Counted from the first letter of the stretch, positions 45,546 through 55,492 are shown. The stretch is DNA of 64,000 bases from Rhizobium leguminosarum (GCF_001652265.1 NZ_LWBS01000219.1:19760-83759), one strand, 5' to 3'. A program made the numbers and translations. Notes: generated by a model not told the origin, from the letters alone.

Positions 45546-46427
45546 ATGTTGAGCACCAACAAACTTGCCGTTCTGGCGTTCGCAACTTTTGTTGCGCTCC
45601 AGGCGCCGGCCTATGCCGATGACGCCGTCATCGCCAAGGTCGGCACTCTGGAGATCCACCAGTCGGAACTCGACCTCGCCGTCGCCAATCTCGACCCCCA
45701 GCTGGCGCAGCTTCCCGATGACCAGAAGAAGGTCGCAGCCCTTTCCGCCGCCATCGACGTGAAGCTGCTTGCTGCCGACGCTGCGGCCGAGAAGCTTGAT
45801 CAGACCGACGAATTCAAGAAGCGCATGCAGTATCTCACCGACCGCGAGCTGCACAATGCCTATTTCAAGAAGCATGTCGTCGACATCGTGACGCCTGACG
45901 AAGTCAAGGCCCGCTACGACAAGGAAGTCGCTGCCCTGCCGAAGCAGGAGGAAGTCCACGCCCGTCATATCCTCGTCAAGACCGAGGACGAAGCCAAGGA
46001 CATCATCAAGCAGCTCGACGCCGGCAAGGATTTCGCCGAACTCGCCAAGGAAAAGTCCACCGATCCGAACAAGTCGGAAGGCGGCGATCTCGGCTATTTC
46101 TCGCGCGGCCGCATGGTCAAGGAATTCGAAGACGCAGCCTTCGCGCTCGAGAAGGGCACCTATTCCAAGACGCCGGTCAAGACCGATTTCGGCTTTCACG
46201 TCATCAAGGTCGAAGATAAGCGCGATGCCCCGCCGCCGCCCTTCGATCAGGTGCAGGATCAGGTTCGTCAGCTCGTCATGCGCGACAAGTATCTTGCGCT
46301 TCTGAACCAGGCGAAGGCCTCCGCCAAGATCGAGATCACGGACGAGACGCTGCGCAAGGGTTACGACCAAGCCAACAAGCAGCCGGAGCCGGGCAGCGAG
46401 CCCGTCGCGCCGGCGCCGCAGCAGTAA
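45546..46427 (+). CDS. Parvulin-type peptidyl-prolyl isomerase, periplasmic
   Basis: A 293-residue exported foldase. The signal peptide ends at about residue 24 (LQAPAYA before DDAVIAKVG). A SurA/PrsA-type chaperone segment is followed by a parvulin domain (about 130-235): EVHARHILVKTEDEAKDII, GGDLGYFSRGRMVKEFEDAAF and TDFGFHVIKVEDKRD are its signature strands. The tail is Pro/Gln rich. It likely helps outer-membrane protein folding after SecA-driven export; secA is the divergent neighbour. A good terminator follows. Confidence 0.9.
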   Translation: MLSTNKLAVLAFATFVALQAPAYADDAVIAKVGTLEIHQSELDLAVANLDPQLAQLPDDQKKVAALSAAIDVKLLAADAAAEKLDQTDEFKKRMQYLTDRELHNAYFKKHVVDIVTPDEVKARYDKEVAALPKQEEVHARHILVKTEDEAKDIIKQLDAGKDFAELAKEKSTDPNKSEGGDLGYFSRGRMVKEFEDAAFALEKGTYSKTPVKTDFGFHVIKVEDKRDAPPPPFDQVQDQVRQLVMRDKYLALLNQAKASAKIEITDETLRKGYDQANKQPEPGSEPVAPAPQQ

Positions 46428-46439
46428 TAATAATCGCCT

Positions 46440-46463
46440 AGGGCCCGGTTCTTCCGGGCCCTT
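46440..46463 (+). terminator. Rho-independent terminator
   Basis: A perfect nine-pair hairpin AGGGCCCGG/CCGGGCCCT with a TTCTT loop, 13 bp after the PPIase stop codon. The following T-run is short (TT). Confidence 0.7.
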
Positions 46464-46541
46464 CACTATCGTGGTTGTCGCATTTCCGGACGGCGAACCG
46501 GTTTCCAATTCGCCTGGAAATGCTCATTGGCAGGTCTCATC

Positions 46542-47783
46542 ATGTCCGGTTCCGTCTCTCCGCTTGCTCCGAAATCCTTCGTCTCGATGCCACCGCTGCG
46601 CGGTGTGCGCATGGCGACGGCTTCCGCTGGCATCAAGTACAAGAACCGTACCGACGTGCTGATGATGGTCTTCGACAGGCCGGCGACCGTCGCAGGCGTT
46701 TTTACCCGTTCGAAGTGCCCGTCGGCGCCGGTCGATTTCTGCCGCGCCAACCTCCCCCATGGCAGCGCCCGCGCCGTCGTCGTCAACTCAGGCAATGCCA
46801 ATGCTTTCACTGGCCTGAAAGGCCGCCAGGCGACCGCGCTGACGGCGAAATCGGCTGCCGCTGCCGTCGGCTGCGCCGAAAACGAGGTCTATCTGGCCTC
46901 GACCGGCGTCATCGGCGAGCCGCTCGATGCCACCAAATTTTCAGGCGTTCTGGAACGGATGCAGGCCGAAGCGACCGGCGATTTCTGGTTCGAGGCCGCC
47001 AAGGCGATCATGACGACCGACACCTATCCGAAGGTTTCCACCCGCAGCGCCGAGATCGGCGGCGTGGCCGTGACGATCAACGGCATCGCCAAGGGCGCCG
47101 GCATGATCGCGCCTGATATGGCGACGATGCTCTCCTTCGTCGTCACCGATGCCGACATCGCGCCTGCCGCGCTGCAGGCGCTTCTGTCTGACGGCGTCGG
47201 CCCGACCTTCAATTCCATGACCGTCGACAGCGATACCTCCACCTCCGACACGCTGATGCTGTTTGCGACGGGTGCGGCGGCCGAGGACGGCCAGGCCCGC
47301 ATCGAACGCGCCGATGATCCGCGCCTTGCCGCCTTCCGAGCCGCACTCAACGAAGTGCTGAAGGATCTGTCGCTGCAGGTGGTGCGGGACGGCGAGGGCG
47401 CCACCAAGATGCTCGAAATCACGGTGACGGGTGCAGAGAGCGACACCGCTGCCAAGCGTATCGGGCTGTCGATCGCCAATTCGCCGCTGGTCAAGACGGC
47501 GGCCGCCGGCGAAGACGCCAATTGGGGCCGTATCGTCATGGCCGTCGGCAAGTCCGGCGAGATGGCCGATCGCGACCGGCTCGCCATCTGGTTCGGCGAG
47601 ATCCGGGTCGCCGTCAATGGCGAGCGTGATCCCGATTATTCCGAGGAGGCGGCCTCGAACGTCATGAAGGCGCAGGATATCCCCGTCAAAGTCGATATCG
47701 GGCTCGGCACCGGCACGGCAACCGTCTGGACCTGCGACCTCACCAAGGAATATGTTGCGATCAATGGCGACTATCGGAGCTGA
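46542..47783 (+). CDS. argJ: Bifunctional ornithine acetyltransferase/N-acetylglutamate synthase
   Basis: A 413-residue enzyme that recycles the acetyl group in arginine synthesis by transferring it from N-acetylornithine to glutamate. It self-cleaves before the nucleophile T195 in [27 protein letters not shown] and [14 protein letters not shown] are other signatures. The first residues do not decide if it is mono- or bifunctional. The ATG at 46542 has an AGG upstream; a TTG 15 bases earlier is unlikely. A GNAT gene starts inside its 3' end. Confidence 0.95.
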   Translation: MSGSVSPLAPKSFVSMPPLRGVRMATASAGIKYKNRTDVLMMVFDRPATVAGVFTRSKCPSAPVDFCRANLPHGSARAVVVNSGNANAFTGLKGRQATALTAKSAAAAVGCAENEVYLASTGVIGEPLDATKFSGVLERMQAEATGDFWFEAAKAIMTTDTYPKVSTRSAEIGGVAVTINGIAKGAGMIAPDMATMLSFVVTDADIAPAALQALLSDGVGPTFNSMTVDSDTSTSDTLMLFATGAAAEDGQARIERADDPRLAAFRAALNEVLKDLSLQVVRDGEGATKMLEITVTGAESDTAAKRIGLSIANSPLVKTAAAGEDANWGRIVMAVGKSGEMADRDRLAIWFGEIRVAVNGERDPDYSEEAASNVMKAQDIPVKVDIGLGTGTATVWTCDLTKEYVAINGDYRS

Positions 47784-48570
47784 TCGTTCATTGGCGCAGG
47801 CATTCATTTCCTCACACAATCTGCCGCTGGTCCGCAGGCTGGAGGCCGTCGGCTTTCGCGCCTGGCCAGCGGCATCCGTGCAATATGACGGCAGCTGGCA
47901 GGTGCGGCTGACGGCCGGTCACCCGTCCAACCGGCTGAATTCGATCGTGCCGCTCGATCCTTCGGATCATCGCGACGTCGAAATCCGCCTGGAAAAAGCG
48001 CGCCGCAAGTTCGAGGCCTATGGACGCGCTGCCGTGGTCCGCCAGACGCCGCTTGCCTCGCCGGTTCTGATCGAACTTCTGCGCACGCAAAACTGGACGC
48101 GCTTCGATGAGACGGTGGTGATGATCTGCGACCTTGCCGAGGCGGAGCTGCCGGATACGCTCGATCACCTGCCGACCCATGATGTCGGTCGGTTCGTCGA
48201 CGCCAATCTTGCCGTCGACCAGGCGCCACTGAGGCTGAAGCCGGCGCTTGCCGAAATCATTTCGGCGATCAAGCCGCCATCCGGCCTGTTCATGATCGAG
48301 AACGCGGCAGACGGCCCGCTTGCGACCGTGCTCTGCGTCCAGGACAACGACCTTGCCGGCATCATGTCGCTTTCGGTCTCCGAGGCGCGGCGACGCGAGG
48401 GGCTCGGCACCGAAATCCTGACCTCGGCGCTGCGCTGGGCGCGCATGCGCAGCGCCCGTTCGGCCTGGCTGCAGGTGAAGCTGTCCAACCGCCCGGCCAT
48501 CGCACTCTATGAGCGCCTCGGTTTTCGCGACGCCTATCATTATTGCTATTGGCAAAGGGAGCCGCGATGA
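47764..48570 (+). CDS. GNAT-family N-acetyltransferase
   Basis: A 268-residue protein whose C-terminal half is a GNAT domain: [25 protein letters not shown] is motif A and [19 protein letters not shown] is motif B. The N-terminal half looks like a degenerate second GNAT fold. The substrate is unknown. The ATG at 47764 lies inside the end of argJ (stop at 47783) and ATG 47752 is an alternative, so it is translationally coupled to argJ. Its stop overlaps the mutT start. Confidence 0.83.
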   Translation: MATIGADRSLAQAFISSHNLPLVRRLEAVGFRAWPAASVQYDGSWQVRLTAGHPSNRLNSIVPLDPSDHRDVEIRLEKARRKFEAYGRAAVVRQTPLASPVLIELLRTQNWTRFDETVVMICDLAEAELPDTLDHLPTHDVGRFVDANLAVDQAPLRLKPALAEIISAIKPPSGLFMIENAADGPLATVLCVQDNDLAGIMSLSVSEARRREGLGTEILTSALRWARMRSARSAWLQVKLSNRPAIALYERLGFRDAYHYCYWQREPR

Positions 48571-48980
48571 GCGAGGCAGGCCGGAAGATACTGCTGGTCG
48601 CCGCCTGTGCGCTGATCGATGCCGATGGGCGTATCCTGTTGGCACAGCGTCCCGAGGGAAAGTCGCTTGCCGGGCTCTGGGAGTTTCCCGGGGGGAAGGT
48701 CGAGCCCGGCGAGACGCCGGAGGAAACGCTGGTGCGCGAGCTCGAGGAAGAGCTCGGCATCATCACCAAGATCGCCTGCCTTGCGCCGCTTACCTTTGCC
48801 AGCCATTCTTACGAGACCTTCCACCTTTTGATGCCGCTTTATATCTGCCGGCGCTATGAGGGCATTCCCCAGGGCCGGGAGGGCCAGGCGCTGAAATGGG
48901 TGCGTCCGCAGGCGCTGCGCGATTACCCGATGCCGCCGGCCGACGAGCCGCTCATCCCAATGTTGCAGGATTTACTTTAG
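48567..48980 (+). CDS. mutT: Nudix hydrolase MutT (8-oxo-dGTP diphosphatase)
   Basis: A 137-residue Nudix enzyme that cleans oxidised nucleotides from the pool. The Nudix box [24 protein letters not shown] is at residues 42-65 with all catalytic glutamates. [12 protein letters not shown] upstream and [25 protein letters not shown] downstream are characteristic of MutT. It starts with ATGA overlapping the GNAT stop, giving an argJ-GNAT-mutT operon. Confidence 0.92.
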   Translation: MSEAGRKILLVAACALIDADGRILLAQRPEGKSLAGLWEFPGGKVEPGETPEETLVRELEEELGIITKIACLAPLTFASHSYETFHLLMPLYICRRYEGIPQGREGQALKWVRPQALRDYPMPPADEPLIPMLQDLL

Positions 48981-49106
48981 CGTTATCTGATTATTATTGT
49001 GCCACACCGTTTTCGGCTGTGGATATTAATGGATCGTTTAACACCTTCTGCCAAAGATCGGCCTCAATCAAGCATCTGGCGTGCGTGTATTAAAAGGCTT
49101 GACGTC

Positions 49107-49424
49107 ATGGACGATGATTTCTGGAAAGCTGTCCGGGAAAAGGAACGGGTTTCGTCTGCCTCGCGCAGGACGGGTGCGCTGAATATCGCCCTTCTGTTCG
49201 GAACGGCGGTGGTCGCGCTGACGCTCATTCTGACGCCGATGCTTGCGGATTCCTCGAAGAAAAGCGTCTTTGCCAGTGCGCCGGCGGATTTCGATACGAT
49301 CACGACGGGATCAATCCCGAAGAGTGAAAGCGGCAAGCGTTATACGATCCGCCGCAGCGTCCTTCAGGATACGCCCGGGTCGGTCTGCGTCGTCCAGGGC
49401 TATGGCGTTGGCGCCGGTTGCTGA
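49107..49424 (+). CDS. Hypothetical single-TM protein
   Basis: A 105-residue protein: a charged cytoplasmic start (MDDDFWKAVREKERVSSAS), one TM (about 25-46, NIALLFGTAVVALTLILTPMLA), then a periplasmic tail with two cysteines (SVCVVQGYGVGAGC). No family is recognised. An AAAGG ribosome-binding site precedes the ATG at 49107; longer frames are unsupported. It is 74 bp upstream of the Flp pilin gene on the same strand, and a role with the pilin is possible. Confidence 0.68.
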   Translation: MDDDFWKAVREKERVSSASRRTGALNIALLFGTAVVALTLILTPMLADSSKKSVFASAPADFDTITTGSIPKSESGKRYTIRRSVLQDTPGSVCVVQGYGVGAGC

Positions 49425-49498
49425 AGAATGCCGGCCGTCGCCCGATAGTCGTGGAATTGGTCGTTTGCAGTCGGTTTCGCTCAGAGGGTCGCGTAATA

Positions 49499-49666
49499 AT
49501 GCGTATTTTGAAAGCATTTCTTGCTGATAACAGAGGTGCGACGGCAATTGAGTATGGCTTGATCGCCGCCCTCATTTGTGGCGCGCTCATCTCCGGTCTC
49601 GGGGCCTTCACCGGCGCCTTGCAAGACGTCTTCAACGTGATCGGCAACAATCTGCCTGCGAATTGA
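49499..49666 (+). CDS. Flp-family type IVb pilin
   Basis: A 55-residue prepilin. The prepilin peptidase site follows G13: R-G-ATAIEYGLIAALI, with glutamate and tyrosine at mature positions 5 and 6 and a long hydrophobic helix, the Flp/Fap hallmark. Flp pili are built by the Tad system for surface attachment, but no tad or cpa gene is in the window, so this is an orphan pilin locus that would rely on machinery encoded elsewhere. A GAGGG sequence lies about 11-15 bases before the ATG. Confidence 0.88.
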   Translation: MRILKAFLADNRGATAIEYGLIAALICGALISGLGAFTGALQDVFNVIGNNLPAN

Positions 49667-49681
49667 AGACGCTGCCGGCGG

Positions 49682-50566
49682 CTACTGCTTGAGCTTGTGC
49701 TCGTCCACCTTCAGTGCATCGGCAAGGCGCGCCTTGGCCGAACCTGGCCTGAGCGGCTTTTGCTGGCTCTCGTGGGCAGACCATCCCGAGATATAGATGA
49801 TCGAAAAGGTGGCGCGGATACGTCCATCGGGATCGGAATAACGTTCGGCGTAGATCTCCGCTGCGCGCAGGAAGAAGGCGCGCGTCAGCGGCATCCGGGC
49901 GCGGGCTGCAAGTGGATTGCTCATGCCCATCGCTCTCAGATCCCGCATCAGCGGAAAGAGCGAATCATATCGCACCGTATAGTTCTCAGCATCGATCACC
50001 GGCAACGTGAAGCCGGCGCGCTGCATGAGGCTGCCGACATCGCGCACATCAGCGAAGGGAATGACACGCGGGCTTGCGCCACCGGTCATCTCGACCTCGG
50101 TGGCCAGCAGCACATCGCGCAGTTCCTGCAACGTGCCGGCGCCGGAGATCGCGGCCATGAACAGGCCGTCCGGCTTCAGGGCGCGGCGGATCTGGATGAA
50201 GACACCCGGCGTATCGTTGGTCAGATGCAGGCTGAGGGGCGCAAGGATAAGATTGGCCGATTGCGGTTCGAGCGGCACATCCTCCAGCGGCGCCTCGATC
50301 AAGGTTTCGCCCGGTCCGGCATAGGCCTTCTCGCTTTCGATGCGGATCATCGTGCCGATTTTGCCCGTCGCTAGCGCGGCACGGGCGGCAGCACCGGTTG
50401 CGCCATGCAGTTCGACGGCGGTCTCGAAAGTCCGCTCGACCACCGTAAGCCTCTCGGCCATTTCCTCAGCGGCAATGTCGAGCAGGAAGGCGGCTTTCGG
50501 GTCGTTGTTTACAAGCGCGCGATGGCGATGTGCGGCGATCAGGGCTCTGTCGAAGATCGTTTCCAT
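49682..50566 (-). CDS. NDUFAF5/BioC-like methyltransferase-fold protein
   Basis: A 294-residue class I methyltransferase-like protein. It matches the alphaproteobacterial homologues of NDUFAF5, the complex I assembly factor that hydroxylates an arginine of NDUFS7: FDRALIAAHRHRAL at the N-terminus, SANLILAPLSLHLTNDTPGVFIQIRRALKPDGLFMAA in the core and the final helices ending HKLKQ. The classic GxGxG of motif I is degenerate here (HGATGAAARAAL). Function is inferred from similarity to NDUFAF5 and not shown by context. Confidence 0.75.
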   Translation of the reverse strand: METIFDRALIAAHRHRALVNNDPKAAFLLDIAAEEMAERLTVVERTFETAVELHGATGAAARAALATGKIGTMIRIESEKAYAGPGETLIEAPLEDVPLEPQSANLILAPLSLHLTNDTPGVFIQIRRALKPDGLFMAAISGAGTLQELRDVLLATEVEMTGGASPRVIPFADVRDVGSLMQRAGFTLPVIDAENYTVRYDSLFPLMRDLRAMGMSNPLAARARMPLTRAFFLRAAEIYAERYSDPDGRIRATFSIIYISGWSAHESQQKPLRPGSAKARLADALKVDEHKLKQ

Positions 50567-50642
50567 GGCGATGTCCTAGTCCCGCGCCGCCTGTGCGGCA
50601 AGACGATTTTCCTTTCATGGAGAACACGCTAGTCTCTGCGGC

Positions 50643-51419
50643 ATGGGGCCAATCGAATTGAAAAGACCGGCAGAATTCTTGCGGACGCATCTCTTGCGGC
50701 CGTTTTCGGCGCTTGCCGATTTCTTTTATCCGCCCGCCTGTTCCGTCTGCGGTATTTCCACAGGCGGCCATCGCGGGCTCTGTGCGAAATGTTGGTCCGG
50801 TATCCGCTTCATCGAACGGCCCTATTGCGAGGTGCTCGGCATTCCCTTCTCGCACGATCTCGGCGCCGGCATCCTCAGCGCCGAGGCGATCGCCAACCCG
50901 CCGCCCTTCGACCGGCTGCGGTCGGCGGCAACGCACGACCATGCCGTCCGCGATCTTGCTCATGGGCTCAAATATCGCGATCGCACCGATCTGGCGCCGA
51001 TGATGGCTGCCTGGATGCTGCGCGCTTCCGACGGGACGGTCGAGAGCTGCGATGCGCTGATCCCGGTGCCGCTGCACCGCACCCGCATGCTGACGCGCAA
51101 GTTCAACCAGGCAGCCGAGCTTGCCCGCCATATGGCAAGGCTCTCGGGCAAGCCGCTGCTTGCCGCCACGCTTATTCGCGTCAAGCACACCAGCCAGCAG
51201 GTCGGCCTTGGAGCAAAGGCGCGCGAGGACAATGTCAGGGGCGCTTTCGCGATTGCCAAGGGTTGCGAAAACGACATTTTCGGGAAGCGCATCGTGCTCG
51301 TCGACGACGTCTATACAACAGGGGCGACGGTCGCTGCGGCAAGCCGGACACTGCGCAAGGCGGGTGCGGCTGAGATAACGGTTTTGACCTTTGCAAGGGC
51401 TCTCTCCGAGCCTATATGA
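50643..51419 (+). CDS. comF: ComF-family phosphoribosyltransferase-like protein
   Basis: A 258-residue protein. An N-terminal double zinc ribbon (CSVCGIS and CAKC) is followed by a PRTase-like domain ending in the PRPP-like loop RIVLVDDVYTTGATV. ComF is required for DNA uptake in naturally competent bacteria, but rhizobial homologues are common without proven competence. The next gene, grxC, begins 31 bp later. Confidence 0.9.
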   Translation: MGPIELKRPAEFLRTHLLRPFSALADFFYPPACSVCGISTGGHRGLCAKCWSGIRFIERPYCEVLGIPFSHDLGAGILSAEAIANPPPFDRLRSAATHDHAVRDLAHGLKYRDRTDLAPMMAAWMLRASDGTVESCDALIPVPLHRTRMLTRKFNQAAELARHMARLSGKPLLAATLIRVKHTSQQVGLGAKAREDNVRGAFAIAKGCENDIFGKRIVLVDDVYTTGATVAAASRTLRKAGAAEITVLTFARALSEPI

Positions 51420-51450
51420 CAGAAATACCCGGCGTCGGTCTGGAGAGATT

Positions 51451-51708
51451 ATGGTACCCGTCACCATCTATACACGGCAGTTTTGCGGCTATTGCAGCCG
51501 CGCCAAGTCCCTTCTCGAAGAAAAGGGCGTCGAATACGTCGAGCACGACGCGACCTTTTCGCCGGATCTTCGCCAGGAGATGATCGGCAAGTCGAACGGG
51601 CGTACTACCTTTCCGCAGATATTCATCGGCACCGATCATGTCGGCGGTTGCGACGATCTCTTTGCACTCGATCGGGCCGGCAAGCTCGATCCGTTGCTTG
51701 CAGCTTGA
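51451..51708 (+). CDS. grxC: Glutaredoxin 3
   Basis: An 85-residue glutaredoxin that reduces disulfides with glutathione. The dithiol active site is F-C12-G-Y-C15, and TFPQIFIGTDHVGGCDDL contains the cis-proline and glutathione-binding GG/CDD. TGGAGAGATT precedes the ATG at 51451. It is in a run with comF, the nitrilase and DUF1178 genes. Confidence 0.95.
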   Translation: MVPVTIYTRQFCGYCSRAKSLLEEKGVEYVEHDATFSPDLRQEMIGKSNGRTTFPQIFIGTDHVGGCDDLFALDRAGKLDPLLAA

Positions 51709-51718
51709 GGAAGAGCCG

Positions 51719-52576
51719 ATGAGCTTCAAGGCCGCCGCCGTCCAGATGTGCTCCGGGGTCGATCCGGTGAAGAATGCTGCGGCCATGGCGCGGCTGGTGC
51801 GCGAGGCCGCTGGCCAGGGCGCGACCTATGTACAGACGCCCGAGATGACGGGAATGCTGCAGCGCGACCGTACGGCGGCACGCGCCGTGCTTGCCGACGA
51901 GGCGCATGACATCATCGTCAAGACCGGCTCCGAACTCGCTGCGGAATTCGGCATCCACATGCATGTCGGTTCGACGGCGATCGCCCTTGCCGACGGCAAG
52001 ATCGCCAATCGTGGTTTCCTGTTCGGTCCCGACGGCAGGATTCTCAATCGCTACGACAAGATCCATATGTTCGACGTCGACCTCGACAATGGCGAGAGCT
52101 GGCGTGAAAGTGCCGCTTATACAGCCGGCTCGGAGGCCCGCGTCCTGTCGCTGCCCTTTGCCGAAATGGGCTTCGCGATCTGCTACGACGTGCGTTTTCC
52201 CGCACTCTTCCGCGCCCAGGCGATGGCCGGCGCCGAGGTGATGACAGTTCCCGCCGCCTTCACCAAGCAGACCGGCGAGGCGCATTGGGAGATCCTGCTC
52301 AGGGCACGCGCGATCGAGAACGGGGTCTTCGTCATCGCCGCTGCGCAGGGCGGCCGGCACGAGGACGGGCGCGAGACTTTCGGCCATTCGATGATGATCG
52401 ATCCCTGGGGCACGGTGCTGGCGTCGGCCGGCGCCGCCGGCGAGGCGGTTATCGTCGCCGAGATCGATCCCGCCGCTGTCAAGGCCGCGCATGACAAGAT
52501 CCCGAACCTGAGGAATGGCCGGGAATTCTCGGTCGAAAAGATTGCGGGAGCAGTCGCCGGAGGCGTCGCCGCTTGA
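51719..52576 (+). CDS. Carbon-nitrogen hydrolase (Nit1/Nit2-like amidase)
   Basis: A 285-residue nitrilase-superfamily amidase. The catalytic triad is E42 (QTPEMTG), K114 (YDKIHMFDVD) and C155 (GFAICYDVRFP). The pattern around the triad resembles deaminated-glutathione amidase (Nit1) or omega-amidase, which fits the nearby glutaredoxin gene. TTGAGGAAGAG lies before the ATG. Its stop overlaps the next start (TTGA), coupling it to DUF1178. Confidence 0.88.
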   Translation: MSFKAAAVQMCSGVDPVKNAAAMARLVREAAGQGATYVQTPEMTGMLQRDRTAARAVLADEAHDIIVKTGSELAAEFGIHMHVGSTAIALADGKIANRGFLFGPDGRILNRYDKIHMFDVDLDNGESWRESAAYTAGSEARVLSLPFAEMGFAICYDVRFPALFRAQAMAGAEVMTVPAAFTKQTGEAHWEILLRARAIENGVFVIAAAQGGRHEDGRETFGHSMMIDPWGTVLASAGAAGEAVIVAEIDPAAVKAAHDKIPNLRNGREFSVEKIAGAVAGGVAA

Positions 52577-53001
52577 TCCGCTATTCCCTCACCTGTGACA
52601 ATGCCCATGAATTCGAAGGCTGGTTTTCGGAAAGCGCCGATTTCGATCGTCAGGTCGAAACCGGTTTCCTGACCTGCCCAGTCTGTCATTCCGCCGCCAT
52701 TTCCAAGTTGTTGATGGCGCCTTCGGTGTCGACTGCGCGGAAGAAGGACGAGATCCAGACGCTGGCGATGGATGCCATGCGCCGCGACGCCCTGCAAAAA
52801 CTCAAGGAGGCCGTTGCGGCGGTGAAGGCCAATTCCGAGGATGTCGGCGCGCAATTTCCCGAGGAAGCCCGCAAGATCCACTATGGCGAGGCGGATGCCC
52901 GCGGAATCATCGGCCAGGCGACGGTCGACGAGGCGCAGGCGCTCCTCGAAGAGGGCATCGAAATCGCGGCCATTCCCGTCTTGCCAGAAGACGTTAACTG
53001 A
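52573..53001 (+). CDS. DUF1178 family protein
   Basis: A 142-residue protein matching DUF1178: (M)IRYSLTCDNAHEFEGWFSES with a zinc-ribbon-like CPVC pair (TCPVCHSAAISKLL) and a conserved helical C-terminal half (EARKIHYGEADARGIIGQAT). Function is unknown. It begins with TTG overlapping the TGA of the nitrilase gene. The same order (grxC-nitrilase-DUF1178-ubiG) is common in alphaproteobacteria. It is convergent with ubiG. Confidence 0.88.
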   Translation: MIRYSLTCDNAHEFEGWFSESADFDRQVETGFLTCPVCHSAAISKLLMAPSVSTARKKDEIQTLAMDAMRRDALQKLKEAVAAVKANSEDVGAQFPEEARKIHYGEADARGIIGQATVDEAQALLEEGIEIAAIPVLPEDVN

Positions 53002-53086
53002 CATGTAGTCCACGCGTCTGGCCGTCTGCAATTTCAGCCTGCATGTCGAGCTGCTGAAAGTGTAGTCGGCTTACTGGCGGCGGGAA

Positions 53087-53833
53087 CTATGCCGGCCGCT
53101 TCGCCAGCAGCATATAATTCACGTCCATATCCTTGGACAGGTTCCATTGGTTCGATAGCGGATTGAAGAAGACGCCGGTGCGGTCGGTGATCTCGAGGCC
53201 GTTCGCCACCAGCGGCTTTTCCAGTTCTTCCGGGCGTACCAGCTTTTCATACTGATGCGTGCCGCGCGGCAGCCAGCGCAGAATGTTCTCGGCGGCGAAG
53301 ATGGCAAGCGCTGCCGCCTTCATCGTGCGGTTGATGGTGGCAACGAAGATCAGGCCGCCGGGGCTGACCATTTTCGCGCAGGTGGTCATGAAGAACTCGA
53401 CGTCGGCGACGTGCTCCACCACCTCCATGTTCAAGACGATATCGAAGGTCTCGCCAGCCTCAGTAAGTTCCTCGGCGGTGACGGCGCGATAGTCGACCGA
53501 AACGCCGGAGGCCTTCGCATGGGTGGAGGCGATGCCAATATTCTTCTCGGACGGATCGGCGCCGACGACGGAGGCGCCCATGCGGGCGACAGGTTCGGAC
53601 AACAGACCGCCGCCGCAGCCGATATCGAGCACGCGCAGGCCCTCGAGCGGGCGCGCGCTTTTCGGATCACGGCCGAAATTCTCGCAGGCCTTGTCGCGGA
53701 TATAGCCGAGGCGGACGGGATTGAACTTGTGCAGCGGTCTGAATTTGCCGGTCGGGCTCCACCATTCCGCCGCCATCGCCGAGAAGCGGTCCACTTCGCC
53801 CTGGTCGATCGTGCTTCTGGCGCCTTCCGTCAT
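53087..53833 (-). CDS. ubiG: Ubiquinone biosynthesis O-methyltransferase
   Basis: A 248-residue SAM-dependent enzyme performing both O-methylations in ubiquinone synthesis. Motif I is [38 protein letters not shown] is the acidic motif, and the C-terminus has [15 protein letters not shown], a membrane-insertion segment. The start is ATG 53833, fixed by AGGAG seven bases upstream; the in-frame ATG at 53848 contains that ribosome-binding site and is not the start. It is divergent from lysC. Confidence 0.94.
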   Translation of the reverse strand: MTEGARSTIDQGEVDRFSAMAAEWWSPTGKFRPLHKFNPVRLGYIRDKACENFGRDPKSARPLEGLRVLDIGCGGGLLSEPVARMGASVVGADPSEKNIGIASTHAKASGVSVDYRAVTAEELTEAGETFDIVLNMEVVEHVADVEFFMTTCAKMVSPGGLIFVATINRTMKAAALAIFAAENILRWLPRGTHQYEKLVRPEELEKPLVANGLEITDRTGVFFNPLSNQWNLSKDMDVNYMLLAKRPA

Positions 53834-54128
53834 CGTCCACTCCTTCATTCGCTAAAAGTGAAGTCGGACGATCGGAGGCATAAGTCAAGGGTGCAGACCA
53901 AAGGACTGACGAGGGCGGAACCGCTCGCCAATAGCTTTTATCCCCGCGCTTGCCTCCCCCCGCCAAACTCGCTAAGAGACGCCGCAACTTGGGGCCTTTG
54001 GGGACCTGGGCTTTAGAGCGGTTCCGGAAGTTGGGAATCTGGCTCTTGGGCCAAGCGGTCTGCCCCAGAGCTTTCGTGATGCCGGGTCCGGTTTTCCGCT
54101 TTCCCGGCGCCAGTCGTGGTAGAGGCAT

Positions 54129-55403
54129 ATGGCACGCATCGTAATGAAATTCGGCGGCACGTCCGTCGCTGACCTGGACCGCATCAAGAATGTTGCCCGC
54201 CACGTAAAACGCGAAGTCGATGCCGGGCACGAGGTCGCGGTGGTGGTGTCGGCCATGTCCGGCAAGACCAATGAACTGGTCGGCTGGGTCCAAGGCACGC
54301 CAAAGGTGATCGGCGCCAATTCTCCGTTTTACGATGCGCGGGAATATGACGCTGTGGTCGCATCCGGCGAGCAGGTGACATCCGGGCTGCTGGCCATTGC
54401 ATTGCAGGCGATGGATATCAATGCCCGTTCCTGGCAGGGATGGCAGATCCCGATCCGCACCGACAACGCGCATGGCGCGGCACGGATCATGGAGATCGAC
54501 GGCTCCGACATCGTCAAGCGGATGGGCGAAGGGCAGGTCGCCGTCATCTCCGGCTTCCAGGGGTTGGGACCCGACAACCGTATCGCGACGCTCGGGCGCG
54601 GCGGATCGGATACTTCGGCCGTCGCAATCGCGGCTGCTGTCAAGGCAGACCGCTGCGATATCTATACTGATGTCGATGGCGTCTACACGACCGACCCGCG
54701 CATCGTGCCGAAGGCGCGCAGGCTGAAGAAGATCGCCTTCGAGGAAATGCTGGAAATGGCCTCGCTCGGCGCCAAGGTACTGCAGGTGCGCTCGGTCGAG
54801 CTTGCCATGGTGCACAAGGTGCGCACCTTCGTGCGCTCGTCATTCGAAGACCCCGATGCTCCGGGCATGGGTGATCTGCTGAACCCGCCCGGAACGCTGA
54901 TTTGTGACGAGGATGAAATCGTGGAACAGGAAGTAGTCACCGGCATTGCCTATGCCAAGGATGAGGCTCAGATCTCGCTTCGCCGTCTTGCCGACCGGCC
55001 GGGCGTTTCCGCGGCGATCTTCGGGCCGCTCGCCGAATCCCATATCAATGTCGACATGATCGTCCAGAATATCTCCGAGGACGGGTCGAAGACCGACATG
55101 ACCTTCACCGTGCCGTCAGGCGACGTCGAGAAGGCGATCAAGGTGCTCGGCGACCATAAGGAGAAGATCGGCTACGATGTCGTGCAGAACGAATCGGGGC
55201 TGGTGAAAGTATCGGTCATCGGCATCGGCATGCGCAGCCATGCGGGCGTTGCCGCGACCGCATTTCGTGCACTTGCCGAAAAAGGCATCAACATCAAGGC
55301 GATCACCACCTCCGAGATCAAGATTTCCATCCTGATCGACGGTCCCTATGCAGAACTCGCTGTCAGGACTTTGCATTCCTGCTACGGTCTGGATAAGAAT
55401 TGA
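54129..55403 (+). CDS. lysC: Aspartate kinase
   Basis: A 424-residue enzyme phosphorylating aspartate, the first step to lysine, threonine and methionine. The catalytic start is VMKFGGTSV (residues 5-13), and LGRGGSDTSAVAIAA is the ATP/aspartate site. Two ACT domains at about 270-420 bind the feedback inhibitors. It is a single-function kinase without a fused homoserine dehydrogenase. An AGAGG ribosome-binding site precedes the ATG. It is followed 89 bp later by ptsP, an arrangement common in rhizobia. Confidence 0.96.
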   Translation: MARIVMKFGGTSVADLDRIKNVARHVKREVDAGHEVAVVVSAMSGKTNELVGWVQGTPKVIGANSPFYDAREYDAVVASGEQVTSGLLAIALQAMDINARSWQGWQIPIRTDNAHGAARIMEIDGSDIVKRMGEGQVAVISGFQGLGPDNRIATLGRGGSDTSAVAIAAAVKADRCDIYTDVDGVYTTDPRIVPKARRLKKIAFEEMLEMASLGAKVLQVRSVELAMVHKVRTFVRSSFEDPDAPGMGDLLNPPGTLICDEDEIVEQEVVTGIAYAKDEAQISLRRLADRPGVSAAIFGPLAESHINVDMIVQNISEDGSKTDMTFTVPSGDVEKAIKVLGDHKEKIGYDVVQNESGLVKVSVIGIGMRSHAGVAATAFRALAEKGINIKAITTSEIKISILIDGPYAELAVRTLHSCYGLDKN

Positions 55404-55492
55404 TTCCCAGCGGGCGGCCTGCCCCTTCAGGTTGAGGAGACGAGGGCCGGCCTGCCGGGACTGAGTGCGTTGTTTCGGGAGCTTGAGACGCC

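Noticed and set aside
49026..49042. CtrA-like TTAA-N-TTAAC site upstream of the hypothetical/Flp pilin genes
   Set aside because: The spacer is 8 bases rather than 7, and it is in an AT-rich segment where such matches are frequent.
54000..54128. Possible riboswitch (lysine type) upstream of lysC
   Set aside because: No recognisable lysine-riboswitch core; such riboswitches are not expected in alphaproteobacteria, and the gap contains only GC-rich sequence and an AGAGG site.
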